Shown here: piece after piece, positions 24,926 to 35,900 of the stretch
Layout: every line of letters starts with the position of its first letter
Position numbering within the stretch: position 1 is the first letter of the stretch
Assembly (NCBI GenBank): GCA_965230215.1
Contig: CBDDKN010000001.1
Span: 1,922,001-1,986,000 of the forward strand
Length of the DNA: 64,000 nucleotides
Direction: 5' to 3'
Origin: RFSX01 sp965230215
Lineage (GTDB): Bacteria > Bacteroidota > Bacteroidia > Chitinophagales > Saprospiraceae
The notes under the pieces: generated by a model
The model's input: only the letters and a program-made list of their open reading frames with translations
Databases searched by the model: none
Told to the model about the DNA's origin: nothing
Position numbers and translations under genes: made by a program

Positions 24926-26788
24926 GTGGAATACCTAAAACTCGAAAACGTATCCAAATCCTATGGGGAGAAGCTCCTCTTCAACAAAATAAATCTGACC
25001 ATTTCTCAAGGTCAGAAAATTGCCCTCGTCGCCAAGAATGGAACAGGTAAAACAAGTCTATTGAACCTCATAGCAGGTAATGAAAGTCCGGAAGGGGAAA
25101 CAGCGCATATCCAGATTAGTAAGAATATCAGAATTGGATACCTGAGGCAAGACTCCAAAATACAACCAGATCTTACCGCCATTGAAGCGGCACTAAATTC
25201 TGATAACCCGCAGATAAAAGCTATTCGTGAACTTGAATTGGCCAATCTCTCGGATGAATCCAATAGAATTCAGTCCGCCATAGAAAAAGTTGAAGATCTG
25301 AAAGCATGGAATATAGAAGTCCGTGTCAAAGAGATTCTCGGTAAACTTAAAATCAAGGATCTCGAACAAAAAGTAGGGACCATGTCTGGTGGCCAGCGCA
25401 AACGCCTGGCTCTTGCAAAAATACTGATTGATGACCCTGAGTTTCTCATTCTTGATGAGCCCACCAATCACCTGGATATAGAAATGATCGAGTGGCTTGA
25501 GGAATTCTTGGGCCGCCAGTCTCTTACCCTATTCATGGTAACGCACGACCGCTATTTTCTGGAACGTGTCTGCAACGAAATAGTAGAATTAGAGGGCGGA
25601 AAACTTTTCGTATACCGCGGCAACTATTCTGATTATCTCGAAAAAAAATCGATTCGTGTCGAAAACGAAAAAGTTGAACTGGATAAGACCAAGAAATTAT
25701 TCAGAAAAGAACTCCAGTGGATACGAAGACAACCCAAAGCCAGAACCACCAAAGCAAAGTCTCGTGTGGATAAATTCTATGATATCAAGGAAAAAGCCTC
25801 AGAGAACCTGAGTGAAGATGAAATCCGTATAGATATTGATATGGAAAGATTGGGGAGCAAAATTCTCGAACTCCATAATGTTTCCAAATCATTTGGCGAT
25901 AAGAAAATAGTGGAAGGCTTCTCATACAAATTCAAAAAAGGCGAGCGAATAGGATTGGCCGGACCAAACGGGAGTGGTAAAACAAGCCTTATCAGGTTGT
26001 TTACCAAAGAGATAAAACCAGATTCGGGAAAAGTCATAGTTGGCGATACAGTCAAGTTTGGATATTATACTCAAGATATCGAAGACCTGAAGCCTGAATG
26101 GACCGTATTGGATGCCATCAGGGATATTGCTGAGTACCTCCCTCTCAAAAAAGGAAGAAAGTTAACGGCTGAATCCTTGCTTGAACGGTTCTTGTTTCCG
26201 CGTTCACATCAGCGCGTATTCGTATCACAACTTAGCGGTGGTGAAAAAAGGAGGTTGAACCTGCTTAGGGTATTGATGCAAAATCCCAATTTTCTCATAT
26301 TGGATGAGCCTACCAATGATTTGGATGTGATCAGCCTTAATGTACTGGAGGAATTTCTCTTAAGCTACAAAGGTTGCCTGCTAATTACATCTCACGATCG
26401 ATTCTTTATGGACAAGCTGGTCGATCATAGCTTCATTCTGCTTGGAAATGGCCAAATCAAAGATTACAATGGCAGCTATTCGAGTTTTCGAATGTCTGAC
26501 TTCAAACCTGAGAAGATTACAAATGATACTCCTCAACCATTGGTTACGAATACCTCAGAACCGGCGCCTTCAGAGCGTAAACTAAGCTATAATGAGAAGA
26601 TGGAACTGCAGCAGCTAGAAAAAGATTTGGCCAAACTGGAAAAGCGCAAAGCAGAACTGGAGCAGAAATTTACCGAACCAGAGCTGACTTCAGAACAGAT
26701 AAATGAACTCTCCATTGAGCTTGGTAGTGTTCAGAAAGACATAGGAGAAAAAGAAGAGCGCTGGTTTGAACTATCAGATTTGTCATAA
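24926..26788 (+). CDS. uup: ABC-F ATPase, Uup type
   Basis: A 620-residue soluble protein with two ATP-binding domains and no membrane part. Domain 1: Walker A AKNGTGKTS, signature MSGGQRKRLALA, Walker B LILDEPTNHLD. Domain 2: Walker A GPNGSGKTS, signature LSGGEKRRLNLL, LILDEPTNDLD. The linker is basic (RKELQWIRRQPKARTTKAKSR). The C-terminus, about 555-615, is a charged coiled coil (LEKDLAKLEKRKAELEQKF), typical of Uup. Uup is linked to ribosome function and to precise excision and recombination intermediates in E. coli. The gene starts with GTG at 24926, directly followed by the first family residues (EYLKLENVSKSYG). Confidence 0.92.
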   Translation: MEYLKLENVSKSYGEKLLFNKINLTISQGQKIALVAKNGTGKTSLLNLIAGNESPEGETAHIQISKNIRIGYLRQDSKIQPDLTAIEAALNSDNPQIKAIRELELANLSDESNRIQSAIEKVEDLKAWNIEVRVKEILGKLKIKDLEQKVGTMSGGQRKRLALAKILIDDPEFLILDEPTNHLDIEMIEWLEEFLGRQSLTLFMVTHDRYFLERVCNEIVELEGGKLFVYRGNYSDYLEKKSIRVENEKVELDKTKKLFRKELQWIRRQPKARTTKAKSRVDKFYDIKEKASENLSEDEIRIDIDMERLGSKILELHNVSKSFGDKKIVEGFSYKFKKGERIGLAGPNGSGKTSLIRLFTKEIKPDSGKVIVGDTVKFGYYTQDIEDLKPEWTVLDAIRDIAEYLPLKKGRKLTAESLLERFLFPRSHQRVFVSQLSGGEKRRLNLLRVLMQNPNFLILDEPTNDLDVISLNVLEEFLLSYKGCLLITSHDRFFMDKLVDHSFILLGNGQIKDYNGSYSSFRMSDFKPEKITNDTPQPLVTNTSEPAPSERKLSYNEKMELQQLEKDLAKLEKRKAELEQKFTEPELTSEQINELSIELGSVQKDIGEKEERWFELSDLS

Positions 26789-26839
26789 ATCTTCACTTTT
26801 GACAATCCAGCTTTTTATAATTTTATAAAAAACAAACTC

Positions 26840-27304
26840 ATGAAAAGACTTAGCCTACTGGCCTTATTGGCATTGTTGTTTGCGTCTTGCGGTGATGATG
26901 ACGAGGTACCTACGCAGGATCTTTCAGGTATGATTGACGGAATAAGTTTTAACGCCACTACCGCTGTATATGAGGAAGAAGGCAATGATAGGTTGTCTTT
27001 TAAGATCATAAGTGAGAATGTACCCCCCAGTTTTGAAGCTTGCAATCTCATTCCGGGTGATCTGAATATATTTTTTGATGCTGATAATACAACGGATAGA
27101 CAAGAGCTATATCTTGATTTAATCAATTTTGAGGGTTTTACAATTACCTTATCAAATCCATCCGAAGAACAGACTTACATCGTTTCCAGTGGATACTTCA
27201 AAATCAACAGTATTGATGATAACAGTCTGAAAGCTGAAATGGATATCAGCTTTGATAATGAAAACTTCATCAGTGGCAATTTTGAAGCCAATTTATGCGA
27301 GTAA
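26840..27304 (+). CDS. Small lipoprotein of unknown function
   Basis: A 154-residue lipoprotein: signal with lipobox FASC, then an acidic stretch GDDDEVPTQD. The rest looks like a beta-rich domain beginning SGMIDGISFNATTAVYEEEG, a pattern seen in many Bacteroidota lipoproteins that display one small beta-sandwich. Two cysteines remain (in EACNL and the last residues LCE), possibly a disulfide. No catalytic motif is visible. It stands alone between uup and the PBP1A gene. Confidence 0.75.
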   Translation: MKRLSLLALLALLFASCGDDDEVPTQDLSGMIDGISFNATTAVYEEEGNDRLSFKIISENVPPSFEACNLIPGDLNIFFDADNTTDRQELYLDLINFEGFTITLSNPSEEQTYIVSSGYFKINSIDDNSLKAEMDISFDNENFISGNFEANLCE

Positions 27305-27407
27305 TTTGCATTTGTTTATCTACCGAATAGCTTTCAAGATGTAAAGAGACTAATTTCCACGGTCATAACATTTGTAATTGTATTGAAACCCATATTTTTA
27401 GGGTCTT

Positions 27408-30068
27408 ATGAATTTCCTAGACGGTCTGTTACAAAAGGAACATAAATGGTTCCAATACATAGCCTTTGCTCTTTGGTTCGCCATAGTGGCTGGCTTATTC
27501 ATCGTCATATCTTTCATTTCATCCACCGCCAAAGGAGACCTCCCATCATTTGCTGACCTTGAGAACCCCAGTTATGATGAAGCTTCCATTATATATGATG
27601 CTAATGGACAGGCCTTTGGCAAGTACTACATAGAGAACAGAGAGCTCATAACTTTTGATGAATTATCGCCCTTCGTTGTCAGATCACTGCTTGCTACAGA
27701 AGATATCCGCTTTCACAAACACACTGGTATTGATATAAAAGCCTTGTTCAGAGTTGCTTTTAAGACAGTTCTGATGGGAAAAGAAAGCTCAGGAGGCGGG
27801 AGTACGATCACACAGCAACTTGCAAAGCTGCTCTACAGACGAGAATCACTTTCCGGAATGGGTAAACTGGCTCGTGTAAAAACCCTCGTGCAGACCAAAA
27901 TAAAGGAATGGATTACAGCGGTCAAGCTGGAGAGGAGTTATACAAAGGAAGAAATCATGGCCATGTATCTCAATAAATTTGAGTTTATCAATGGCGCGCA
28001 TGGCATACAAGCTGCCGCACAAACTTATTTCGGTGTGAATCAGGAGGAACTGAGCTTTGACCAGGCTGCGCTTCTGGTTGGCATGTTAAAAAATCCAAGC
28101 CTTTATAACCCACTCAGGTTCCCGGAAAACGCCACAGAGAGACGTAATGTGGTTCTTGATCAGTGGCAAAAATACTATCCGGAAGACATTGAAGTACCAG
28201 ACTCCATCAGACAGCAAATTGTCGATATGAGTCAGTTCGAAAGAGAGGCTCACGATACCGGACCTGCACCCTACTTCAGATCAGAACTTACAAAATGGCT
28301 GAGAAAACTATTTGAAGAGGAGAATATTCGAAAAGCCGATGGTTCAGAGTACAATATCTATACAGACGGCCTGAAGATATATACCACGATTGATTTGAAC
28401 TATCAGAAGTATGCTGAAGAGGCCGTGGCAGACCACATGAAAGATCTGCAGGAGCGCTATTGGCGGGTTTGGGAAAACAGAAATCCATGGACCTATGACG
28501 CAGACCGCGAACAGCGAAAGATCAGGAAGGCATCTCTTGAGAGAAAAGTAAAAGAATCCGAAAGGTATCTGAAATTACATGATAAATATCTGGCCAAGTC
28601 CAAACTGAGGGCACAAGAACTCTATGGTAATATCGCCTTGAATGAAAACATCATTCAGACACTAATACAGATCAAAGACAAAAAGGTCTCAGATGATAAT
28701 CCGGAAATTCAAAACAAGCTCGGAGAGGAAAATCTCAGATCTTACCGCCAGCTTCTTAAGAATGATTCGCTGTTTAACACATTGAAAAACCAATATCTCA
28801 AACTTCAGGAAGATTATCCTATCGTCTTTGATACAGAAGTAGAGATGGAAGTCTTTTCATATAATGAAGGAGGTGTAGAGAATAAGAAAATGAGTCCTCT
28901 TGATTCTGTGAAGTACCACACACAACATATGCAGGCCAGCCTATTGGCAGTTGAACCTGCCACAGGGTTTATCAAAGCCTGGGTAGGAGGTCCTGGCTTC
29001 CGTTACTTTAAATATGATCATGTCAATTCAAGACGGCAGGTAGGCTCGACAATAAAGCCATTCGTATATGCAACAGCGATTTCGCTTATGGGTATCTCTC
29101 CTTGCCAGACTTATGATGACATTCAATACACAATTGCTCCGGGTGATGCCAATCTTCAGGTGGATAAGGAATGGTCACCTTCTAATGCCAATGGTGAGTT
29201 TACTGGTAATCCATATAACCTATACCAGGGACTGCTTTACTCCAAGAACAGTATCACAGTGAGGCTCATCAAAGAAATGGGTAATGTAGAAGTGATCAGG
29301 GAGTTGCTTGACAATGCAGGTATTAGTAAGGAAGCAACATACCCCAATGGACAATTGGTGGTTCCACCTGTGCCATCCATCTGCCTTGGATCGATGGACT
29401 TGACACTTCATGAGATGGCCGGAGCTTATACCAGCTTTGCCAACGATGGTGTTTATACAGAACCCATATTTGTCAACGCCATTGAAGACAAAACCGGTAA
29501 AATAATCTATACCGGTGTCCCGGAAAGCAGAAGAGCCATCAACTCATTGTACAATGGGGTTATGGTGGATATGCTGAAAAATAATGTTGGAGGCAGCTAC
29601 CGTATGGGTGTAGAAACACCAATTGGTGGCAAGACTGGAACAACCAATGACTATGCCGATGGTTGGTTCATGTCGGTCACACCTGAACTGGTCACAGGAG
29701 TTTGGGTAGGTGGTGACGATAAGTGGATACGATTTTTATCACTTGAAAACGGTCAGGGTTTTGTTATGGCAAGACCAGTGGTTCAGAAATTCATTCAAAA
29801 GATGGAGGCAGATTCCCTCAGCGGTTTTAACCCTGAAGCTGAATTCCCTTTACCACCAAGTGGTTTTCTTGAATTCATTGATTGTGAAAAATTCAAACAA
29901 AAATCTTCCGAAGAAGAACAGAATGTCAACAAACTTATCCAACGTGAAGATGACTTTGATTTCGAACTTGACGATGAATTTGGTGACTTTGAATTACCAA
30001 CACAAAACGATAGTCTGAATAAAACCAGCAAAATAGATACGTCTAATATAGATGGACAATTACCTTAA
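27408..30068 (+). CDS. Penicillin-binding protein 1A (bifunctional transglycosylase/transpeptidase)
   Basis: This 886-residue class A PBP makes and cross-links peptidoglycan. It has an N-terminal membrane anchor (about residues 14-36) and a GT51 transglycosylase domain with EDIRFHKHTGID and GGGSTITQQLAKLLY, followed by KLERSYTKEEIMAMYLNK. The transpeptidase domain has the active Ser547 in GSTIKPF, SKNSIT (SxN) and GKTGTT (KTG). Between them is a long, charged, probably coiled insert (about residues 345-460), characteristic of Bacteroidota PBP1A. The C-terminus is very acidic (EDDFDFELDDEFGDFELP). The fabG gene begins 15 bp after the stop. Confidence 0.94.
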   Translation: MNFLDGLLQKEHKWFQYIAFALWFAIVAGLFIVISFISSTAKGDLPSFADLENPSYDEASIIYDANGQAFGKYYIENRELITFDELSPFVVRSLLATEDIRFHKHTGIDIKALFRVAFKTVLMGKESSGGGSTITQQLAKLLYRRESLSGMGKLARVKTLVQTKIKEWITAVKLERSYTKEEIMAMYLNKFEFINGAHGIQAAAQTYFGVNQEELSFDQAALLVGMLKNPSLYNPLRFPENATERRNVVLDQWQKYYPEDIEVPDSIRQQIVDMSQFEREAHDTGPAPYFRSELTKWLRKLFEEENIRKADGSEYNIYTDGLKIYTTIDLNYQKYAEEAVADHMKDLQERYWRVWENRNPWTYDADREQRKIRKASLERKVKESERYLKLHDKYLAKSKLRAQELYGNIALNENIIQTLIQIKDKKVSDDNPEIQNKLGEENLRSYRQLLKNDSLFNTLKNQYLKLQEDYPIVFDTEVEMEVFSYNEGGVENKKMSPLDSVKYHTQHMQASLLAVEPATGFIKAWVGGPGFRYFKYDHVNSRRQVGSTIKPFVYATAISLMGISPCQTYDDIQYTIAPGDANLQVDKEWSPSNANGEFTGNPYNLYQGLLYSKNSITVRLIKEMGNVEVIRELLDNAGISKEATYPNGQLVVPPVPSICLGSMDLTLHEMAGAYTSFANDGVYTEPIFVNAIEDKTGKIIYTGVPESRRAINSLYNGVMVDMLKNNVGGSYRMGVETPIGGKTGTTNDYADGWFMSVTPELVTGVWVGGDDKWIRFLSLENGQGFVMARPVVQKFIQKMEADSLSGFNPEAEFPLPPSGFLEFIDCEKFKQKSSEEEQNVNKLIQREDDFDFELDDEFGDFELPTQNDSLNKTSKIDTSNIDGQLP

Positions 30069-30083
30069 CAAAAAATAAATATC

Positions 30084-30827
30084 ATGGGATTACTAGATGG
30101 CAAAACAGCTTTGATTACAGGTGGATCAAGAGGTATTGGAAAAGCACTTGTTCAAAAATTTATTGATGAGGGTGCCAGTGTTGCTTTCACTTACAGATCC
30201 TCAGCAGCTTCTTCGGATGCTATTGTAGCTGAACTAAATGTTGGAGACCGCTTGAAGGCTTACCAATCTGATGCAAGCTCATTTAGCCAATCAGAAGAAT
30301 TGGTAAAGGCCGTCCTCGAAGATTTCGGTAAGATCGATATCCTTATTAACAATGCAGGTATTACAAAAGATACATTGATCCTTAGAATGTCTGAAGAACA
30401 ATGGGATGATGTTATGGAAGTTAATCTTAAATCTGTTTTCAATCTTACCAAGCATGTAGTAAGACCAATGATGAAAAACAGATCCGGATCTATTATCAAT
30501 ATGAGTTCAGTCGTGGGCGTATTTGGTAATGCCGGTCAATCGAATTATTCTGCTTCAAAAGCAGGAATTCTCGGCTTTACAAAATCTATTGCCAAAGAAC
30601 TGGGATCGAGAGGTATACGATGTAATGCAATTGCTCCTGGATTTATTGAATCAGAAATGACTGATCAGCTTGATGACAAAGTAAAGGATGATTATGTATC
30701 CAATATTCCTTTAAAGAGATTCGGTCAGGGAAATGACGTTGCGAATGCTTGCGCTTTTCTGGGTTCTGACATGTCTGAATATATTACAGGTCAGGTTATA
30801 AGTGTGTGTGGAGGAATGAACATATAA
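30084..30827 (+). CDS. fabG: 3-oxoacyl-[acyl-carrier-protein] reductase FabG
   Basis: A 247-residue SDR enzyme that reduces beta-ketoacyl-ACP with NADPH in fatty-acid synthesis. It shows TGGSRGIGKAL, NNAGITKDTLILRMSEEQWDDVMEVNLKSVF, MSSVVGVFGNAGQSNYSASKAG and RCNAIAPGFIESEMTDQL, in practice the FabG consensus. Length and ending (GQVISVCGGMNI) also fit. It is probably co-transcribed with the PBP1A gene before it and the M43-like lipoprotein gene after it, which starts one base after the fabG stop. Confidence 0.93.
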   Translation: MGLLDGKTALITGGSRGIGKALVQKFIDEGASVAFTYRSSAASSDAIVAELNVGDRLKAYQSDASSFSQSEELVKAVLEDFGKIDILINNAGITKDTLILRMSEEQWDDVMEVNLKSVFNLTKHVVRPMMKNRSGSIINMSSVVGVFGNAGQSNYSASKAGILGFTKSIAKELGSRGIRCNAIAPGFIESEMTDQLDDKVKDDYVSNIPLKRFGQGNDVANACAFLGSDMSEYITGQVISVCGGMNI

Positions 30828-30828
30828 C

Positions 30829-32061
30829 ATGCAGTTTCGATTGTTAATCATATTGATCCTTTCTTTTTTATTTTCTGCTTGCAAAACCAAAGTAGAATCA
30901 GTAGTCGTCTCCAGTGCTGAGCAACTCGAGAGCAGAAAAAGAGAAGGGCTGCACAATTGTAATGCACACATGAATTATGTGCCTGACAGCCTCACAACCC
31001 TCAAGCAACTCAAACTGCTTGTGCATTTTATGGATGACAGCACAGGTACGAGAAACTTTGAACTCGAAGAAGGCAAACGATTTATGCGGGCTTTGATTAA
31101 CAACGCCAACAACAGACTGCTTGAAAATCACAAAATGAATTTACCTGAAGGCAACGACACGCCCAATCTGAATCCCATGTATCAGTATGTCGTTGCAACG
31201 GGTGTTACCGGTGAGGATGATGATGGCTATTATAAGCACATGGATAACGATCTGTACTTTTTTGTCAATAAGGGCAAACACAAAAACAATTATAACAGAG
31301 ATGTTATTAAAAAGTATGCTATCCAGTCTGACTCCTTCATCAATGTATTCATGATGCCACATCACCCAGACTCGGTTGCATCTGATGGTTATAAAGCACA
31401 TAGAACGGGTATCGCTCTTGGTACTTCATTGAAAATGGCTGGTTCGTTACAACATAAAAATGCGCCTTGGGAATCAGCGACACTTCTCAATCATGAGATT
31501 GGACATATCCTGGGTTTGAGTCATGCCTGGTTGAGACATGACAGGTGTGATGACACCCCGGAACATCCCAACTGCTGGGGCACAACCGAAGAACCCCCTT
31601 GTGATGGTCTTGCCTCCAATAATCTGATGGATTACAATGCAAGCCAAATGGCTATTACACCTTGTCAGCTCGCAATAATTCATAAAGGATTCAATAAAGT
31701 GGGTCACAAGAATCGCAAACTTGTTACCAGAGACTGGTGTACGCTTGATAAAACAAGAACCATTGAAATAGATAATGTGGTTCACTGGTATGGCTCTAAA
31801 GACATCGTCAACAACATCAATATAAATGAGGGTGCAGAACTGCATATTTATTGCAGAGTATCTTTGCCGGCTCAGGGCAGTATTATTCTGCAACCTGGTG
31901 CCAAACTTGTACTCCACGATGCCCATCTGCATAATGATTGTGGCATGGAATGGAACGGCATCGAAATGCTTTCCTTACCAGATCTGAAATCTGAAATACT
32001 TGCTTTTGGTGATAGTAAGATTGAAAACGCTTCACAAAAGACTGATCTTACGATCAACTAA
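30829..32061 (+). CDS. M43-like (pappalysin-type) zinc metallopeptidase lipoprotein
   Basis: A 410-residue lipoprotein (FSACK, lipobox at about residue 20). The catalytic zinc motif is HEIGHILGLSH, His222/Glu223/His226/His232, and NNLMDYN downstream is the Met-turn, so this is a metzincin, best fitting the M43 family of Bacteroidota. Several cysteines cluster after the zinc site (DRCDDTPEHPNCWG, PPCDG). The last ~100 residues (NINEGAELHIYC, GSIILQPGAKLVLHDAHLHNDC) look like the start of a right-handed beta-helix. Unusually, there is no T9SS sorting domain; anchoring is by lipid. The 3' end overlaps the convergent pirin gene by 8 bp. Confidence 0.84.
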   Translation: MQFRLLIILILSFLFSACKTKVESVVVSSAEQLESRKREGLHNCNAHMNYVPDSLTTLKQLKLLVHFMDDSTGTRNFELEEGKRFMRALINNANNRLLENHKMNLPEGNDTPNLNPMYQYVVATGVTGEDDDGYYKHMDNDLYFFVNKGKHKNNYNRDVIKKYAIQSDSFINVFMMPHHPDSVASDGYKAHRTGIALGTSLKMAGSLQHKNAPWESATLLNHEIGHILGLSHAWLRHDRCDDTPEHPNCWGTTEEPPCDGLASNNLMDYNASQMAITPCQLAIIHKGFNKVGHKNRKLVTRDWCTLDKTRTIEIDNVVHWYGSKDIVNNININEGAELHIYCRVSLPAQGSIILQPGAKLVLHDAHLHNDCGMEWNGIEMLSLPDLKSEILAFGDSKIENASQKTDLTIN

Positions 32062-32920
32062 ATTCTTCGATGAGCACACCCATTTTTCCTTGCTGTGCAT
32101 CACGTATAGCTTCCATGATTTCTGTGGTAGAATTCATAACAAAAGGGCCATAACTGGTAACCTCTTCATCAATTGGTTTGCCAGCAAGAATCAATAAGCG
32201 ACTATCGTCAAGACTCTCGATCTGGATCTTCTCTCCATCATTGTCAAAACGCAACATGGTTTTGTCTCCTATTTTTTTGCCATTGATTTCTGTACGACCA
32301 TTAAGCTGATATACCAGAAGGCTATACGAGCTGTCCACATTGACTTCCACATTACTTCCTGCTTTGGAATAAACTGTGGCCACTAAGAGTGGACTATGGG
32401 TTTCGATAGAGGACTCCTTTCCATTATAATGCCCAGCAATAAGATTCAGAACAGAACCATTGTCATCCAATTCAATAGTTGGAACTTCACTGGCTTCAAG
32501 TGGATAATACTTGGCAGGAAGCATTTTAAAATCCGATGGCACATTGACCCAGAATTGAATTATCTCAAATTCTCCCCCTTCCTCTGCGATCTCTTTTGAA
32601 GGGCGCTCTGAGTGGGTAATACCTTTACCTACATTCATCCATTGTACCCCACCCTCTTGAACGATACTGCTATTGCCTAATGAATCCCTGTGGTGAAGTG
32701 CACCTTTAAAAATGAGTGTAACAGGTGAAAAGCCTCTATGTGGATGAGGACCAACACCTACCTCCTTCTGCTTTCTCCCACCAGGAAAATTTTGATACCA
32801 ATGGTGTATAAGCAAGAATGGATCTACCTGACTGAAATTATCAGTTGGCAATGGCTGGTCGATTATGATGCCGCCCATATTAACCTTATCCGCTCTTGTT
32901 ACAGATTTGACAGTACGCAT
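32054..32920 (-). CDS. Pirin-family bicupin protein
   Basis: A 288-residue pirin. The N-terminal cupin carries the metal-binding VGPHPHRGFSPVT (two His), HHRDS and ITHSE (His, Glu), as in bacterial YhhW and human pirin. The C-terminal cupin (about 165-250) lacks metal ligands. YhhW and pirin can degrade quercetin in vitro; in cells the family has been linked to regulation and redox sensing. Substrate and role here are unknown. It stands alone on the minus strand, with a divergent neighbour missing and the M4 protease gene 70 bp upstream. Confidence 0.92.
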   Translation of the reverse strand: MRTVKSVTRADKVNMGGIIIDQPLPTDNFSQVDPFLLIHHWYQNFPGGRKQKEVGVGPHPHRGFSPVTLIFKGALHHRDSLGNSSIVQEGGVQWMNVGKGITHSERPSKEIAEEGGEFEIIQFWVNVPSDFKMLPAKYYPLEASEVPTIELDDNGSVLNLIAGHYNGKESSIETHSPLLVATVYSKAGSNVEVNVDSSYSLLVYQLNGRTEINGKKIGDKTMLRFDNDGEKIQIESLDDSRLLILAGKPIDEEVTSYGPFVMNSTTEIMEAIRDAQQGKMGVLIEEFS

Positions 32921-32990
32921 AGTTCTTATTTTTTAGTTGAACAAGGAGAAGTTCTGTTGGTTCGTTCGATATCTTAAACGGAAGAATCGC

Positions 32991-35900
32991 TTACTTGTTC
33001 ACCATGACTTTTTTGGAGTGTAATGCGCCATCAGATTCATTGATAACCAGCGTGTATATCCCATTGGGAAGGCCATTAAGCTCAAGTTGTGATTGACCCT
33101 TTGCTGCAATAGGTCCCATTAGCTTTTGACCAATCATATCATATAAGGCATACTCGAACTCGAGCTCCTGGTTCTCATTGAATATCTCAATATAATTATC
33201 TGCAGGATTAGGATAGATCAAGTAGGCCTTCTCATCAAAATCGGTTAAGGCCTTACCTTTTTCAAATATTCTGAAATCATCAAACAATGAGACATCGGCA
33301 TGTTCGAGAAAGTCATGGCGCAAGTGCTCATCCTTAGCAGATACACACAATACGTCAATATATAAGATATTAAAATACTCCAATGGTAAATCAACCTGGT
33401 GTTGCTTTATATCGCCTTCTTGCTGTCCGTAAATGAGTACTTCTTCGAATGCAGGATCTTTTGTTCGTAGCCTGATCATATTGCTAAACATCTCATCTGG
33501 TAAATCATGCAATGCATGTTCATTTCTAAACTGGACCAGGTCAAATGAAAAGACCGGTTCGATCATCTCTCTGGTATCGATACACAACTCTATGGTCGCT
33601 TCATAGGAGAAGATATCTATGAAGTCTTCATCATCTTCACAGAGCCTGAAGTTACCGGCTTCGTTAACCGCAGAAATGGCCAACATCTTATTGTCTTTGT
33701 ATTCAACGATTGAGTCCATCATGAAATAGTCATGGGCAACTATCTCCATATGCTCCTGATATGCACTATTATCAAATGAGGTGTAAAAAGATTTGTCAGC
33801 ATAACTTTTCAAATCCAGTGTATTTGTATAAATGTTGTTATACTCTTCGGTATCGTGATAATATGACAGCTCAACCTGATAAGCTGTAATGCTGTCAGGA
33901 ATTACTTCCAATTCCGGGTGAAATACTTCTCTATATGTAAAACTGCGAATACTACCAGGTCTGATGCTGCTGTAAACAGGAAATTCTAATGAGAATTCGC
34001 CAAGATCCGTATCTACATCAAAACCAATTAATTCATTATCTGCAATTGTCTGGCATCCGGAATTGCGAACAGCAATTATAAAACTGCTCAACTCTCCTGA
34101 GGAGCACTGGCCAGATGATGAAAACTCAGCTCTTACAAGCTCAAGGTCTCTGGTAGAACTCAGGCTCTTATGTACATCCAGATAGATTTGATTATTGGTT
34201 GTTACTATCTCTTCTTCAATCTCTATTCGAAGTTCAAGTTTGCCTGTCTGAATCATGTCATTGGTAAGGGGACGCTCCGGCGAATAGGTTCTTTCAGCAC
34301 CCGGAAGCAGATCGGTCTCCATTATCAAGGTATCTGTATATACCAGTTGACTACCCTGGTAGTAAGATACTTGCACAGGTGTTCCCGCAGGAAATGACTC
34401 ATGGCTTTCATTTCTGATACGGAAATTAGGTTGATACAAACTATCAACACAAAAACTAATAACCCCTTCATCTGCATATTTTGAAATTGACAGATCATAA
34501 TGATCAAATCCTTCAAACAAGCCAACTGCCGTCCATGCTTCTTTAACCGCCTTATATTCATCGGATTGCTCGCCATAGTGATCAGCACAATAAATCAATG
34601 AATACAGATACGCGTCTCTATATTGAGAATTGGTAGTCAAATAGGCTGTCTGAATCCCAAAAACAATATCCAAGGCTGTGTCCATACCGATCGGATTGAC
34701 ATCATATTCCATGTTATGCTCATTATGGCCCTCTCCCCCTTCTACCAAGAGATAGAACCAATGATTCAAGACGCCACTATTATAATGCACACCTCCGTTG
34801 TCAAACTCACCCCGGTACCAATACACACCTCCATACATCTTGGGATGAAAGCGCTCATGAGGGTCGGACATGGATCTGAAAATCCGGGCATCTTCCGACT
34901 TTCGGATTCTATCCCCGAGATACCAATTGAAATGATCTGGGTCATAATAGAATTCAAGTGCCTTTCCAAATATGTCAGAAATAGCCTCATTCAAAGCTCC
35001 TGATTCATTAGCATATATCAAGTCAGAAGTGTAGTCCGTAAATCCATGAATAAACTCATGACCTACAATATCCAAAGTGGTTAATGGATCATATCTGTCA
35101 CAATCCCCATTGCCAAAACTGGCTACCTCACCATTCCAATAAGCATTGACATAGTACTTGTTGACCGCATGTACACGTGACACCAATTCTGAACCCATAC
35201 CATCAAGACCAATCCAATTGAACCTGTTCTTCATCATCTCATGAAACTTGCTTGCTCCAAAATGAACATCACCAGCTACTTCGTTACGATGCTCATTAAA
35301 TTGTGACCAATACTTGGAATCATTTTCAAAGGTGTCTCTCTGGTTGCTATAATCAAGGGTGGCTATAGATCTCTCCTCGTCATAAAGAAGGTACCTGTCC
35401 GGAGCAACGGAGTCTATGTATATTTCCTGTTCGCCATAGTAATGCGTATTGGCCACACCCTTAACGCGTTCATGATGTACATTAGAGAAGTGATTAATTA
35501 TTTGTCCAGATTTCAGATCCACATAGACATCTTCATTGATAGGATCTTCATCTGAAAACAACTGATAGTGCTTTGCTATAGTATATTGTCCTGAAAACTC
35601 CGGATAACTAAGATCAAGAATATAAAGCTTGGTGTTCCTGAATTCACAGTTCTCGAAGTTTGTCACTGGATATGATCTTTGCTCCATGGAGAATCTAAGC
35701 TCATCCAGAATTCTTTCCTCATCGAGTGCATCACCGGATACGTCTTTTACATCCAGATCAATCCCCGTAAATACAGCGCCACTAGATCTAACCAACTGAT
35801 CGGCCTTGAAATGCAAGATGTATTTACCACCGAGGACTTCAACACCTTTATACCATTGTTGATGTTCCACATGTTTGTATTCACCCACCTCGAAGGTCCT

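Noticed and set aside
31474..31932. A 152-codon minus-strand frame inside the M43-like gene
   Set aside because: Antisense shadow of a gene with an intact zinc motif.
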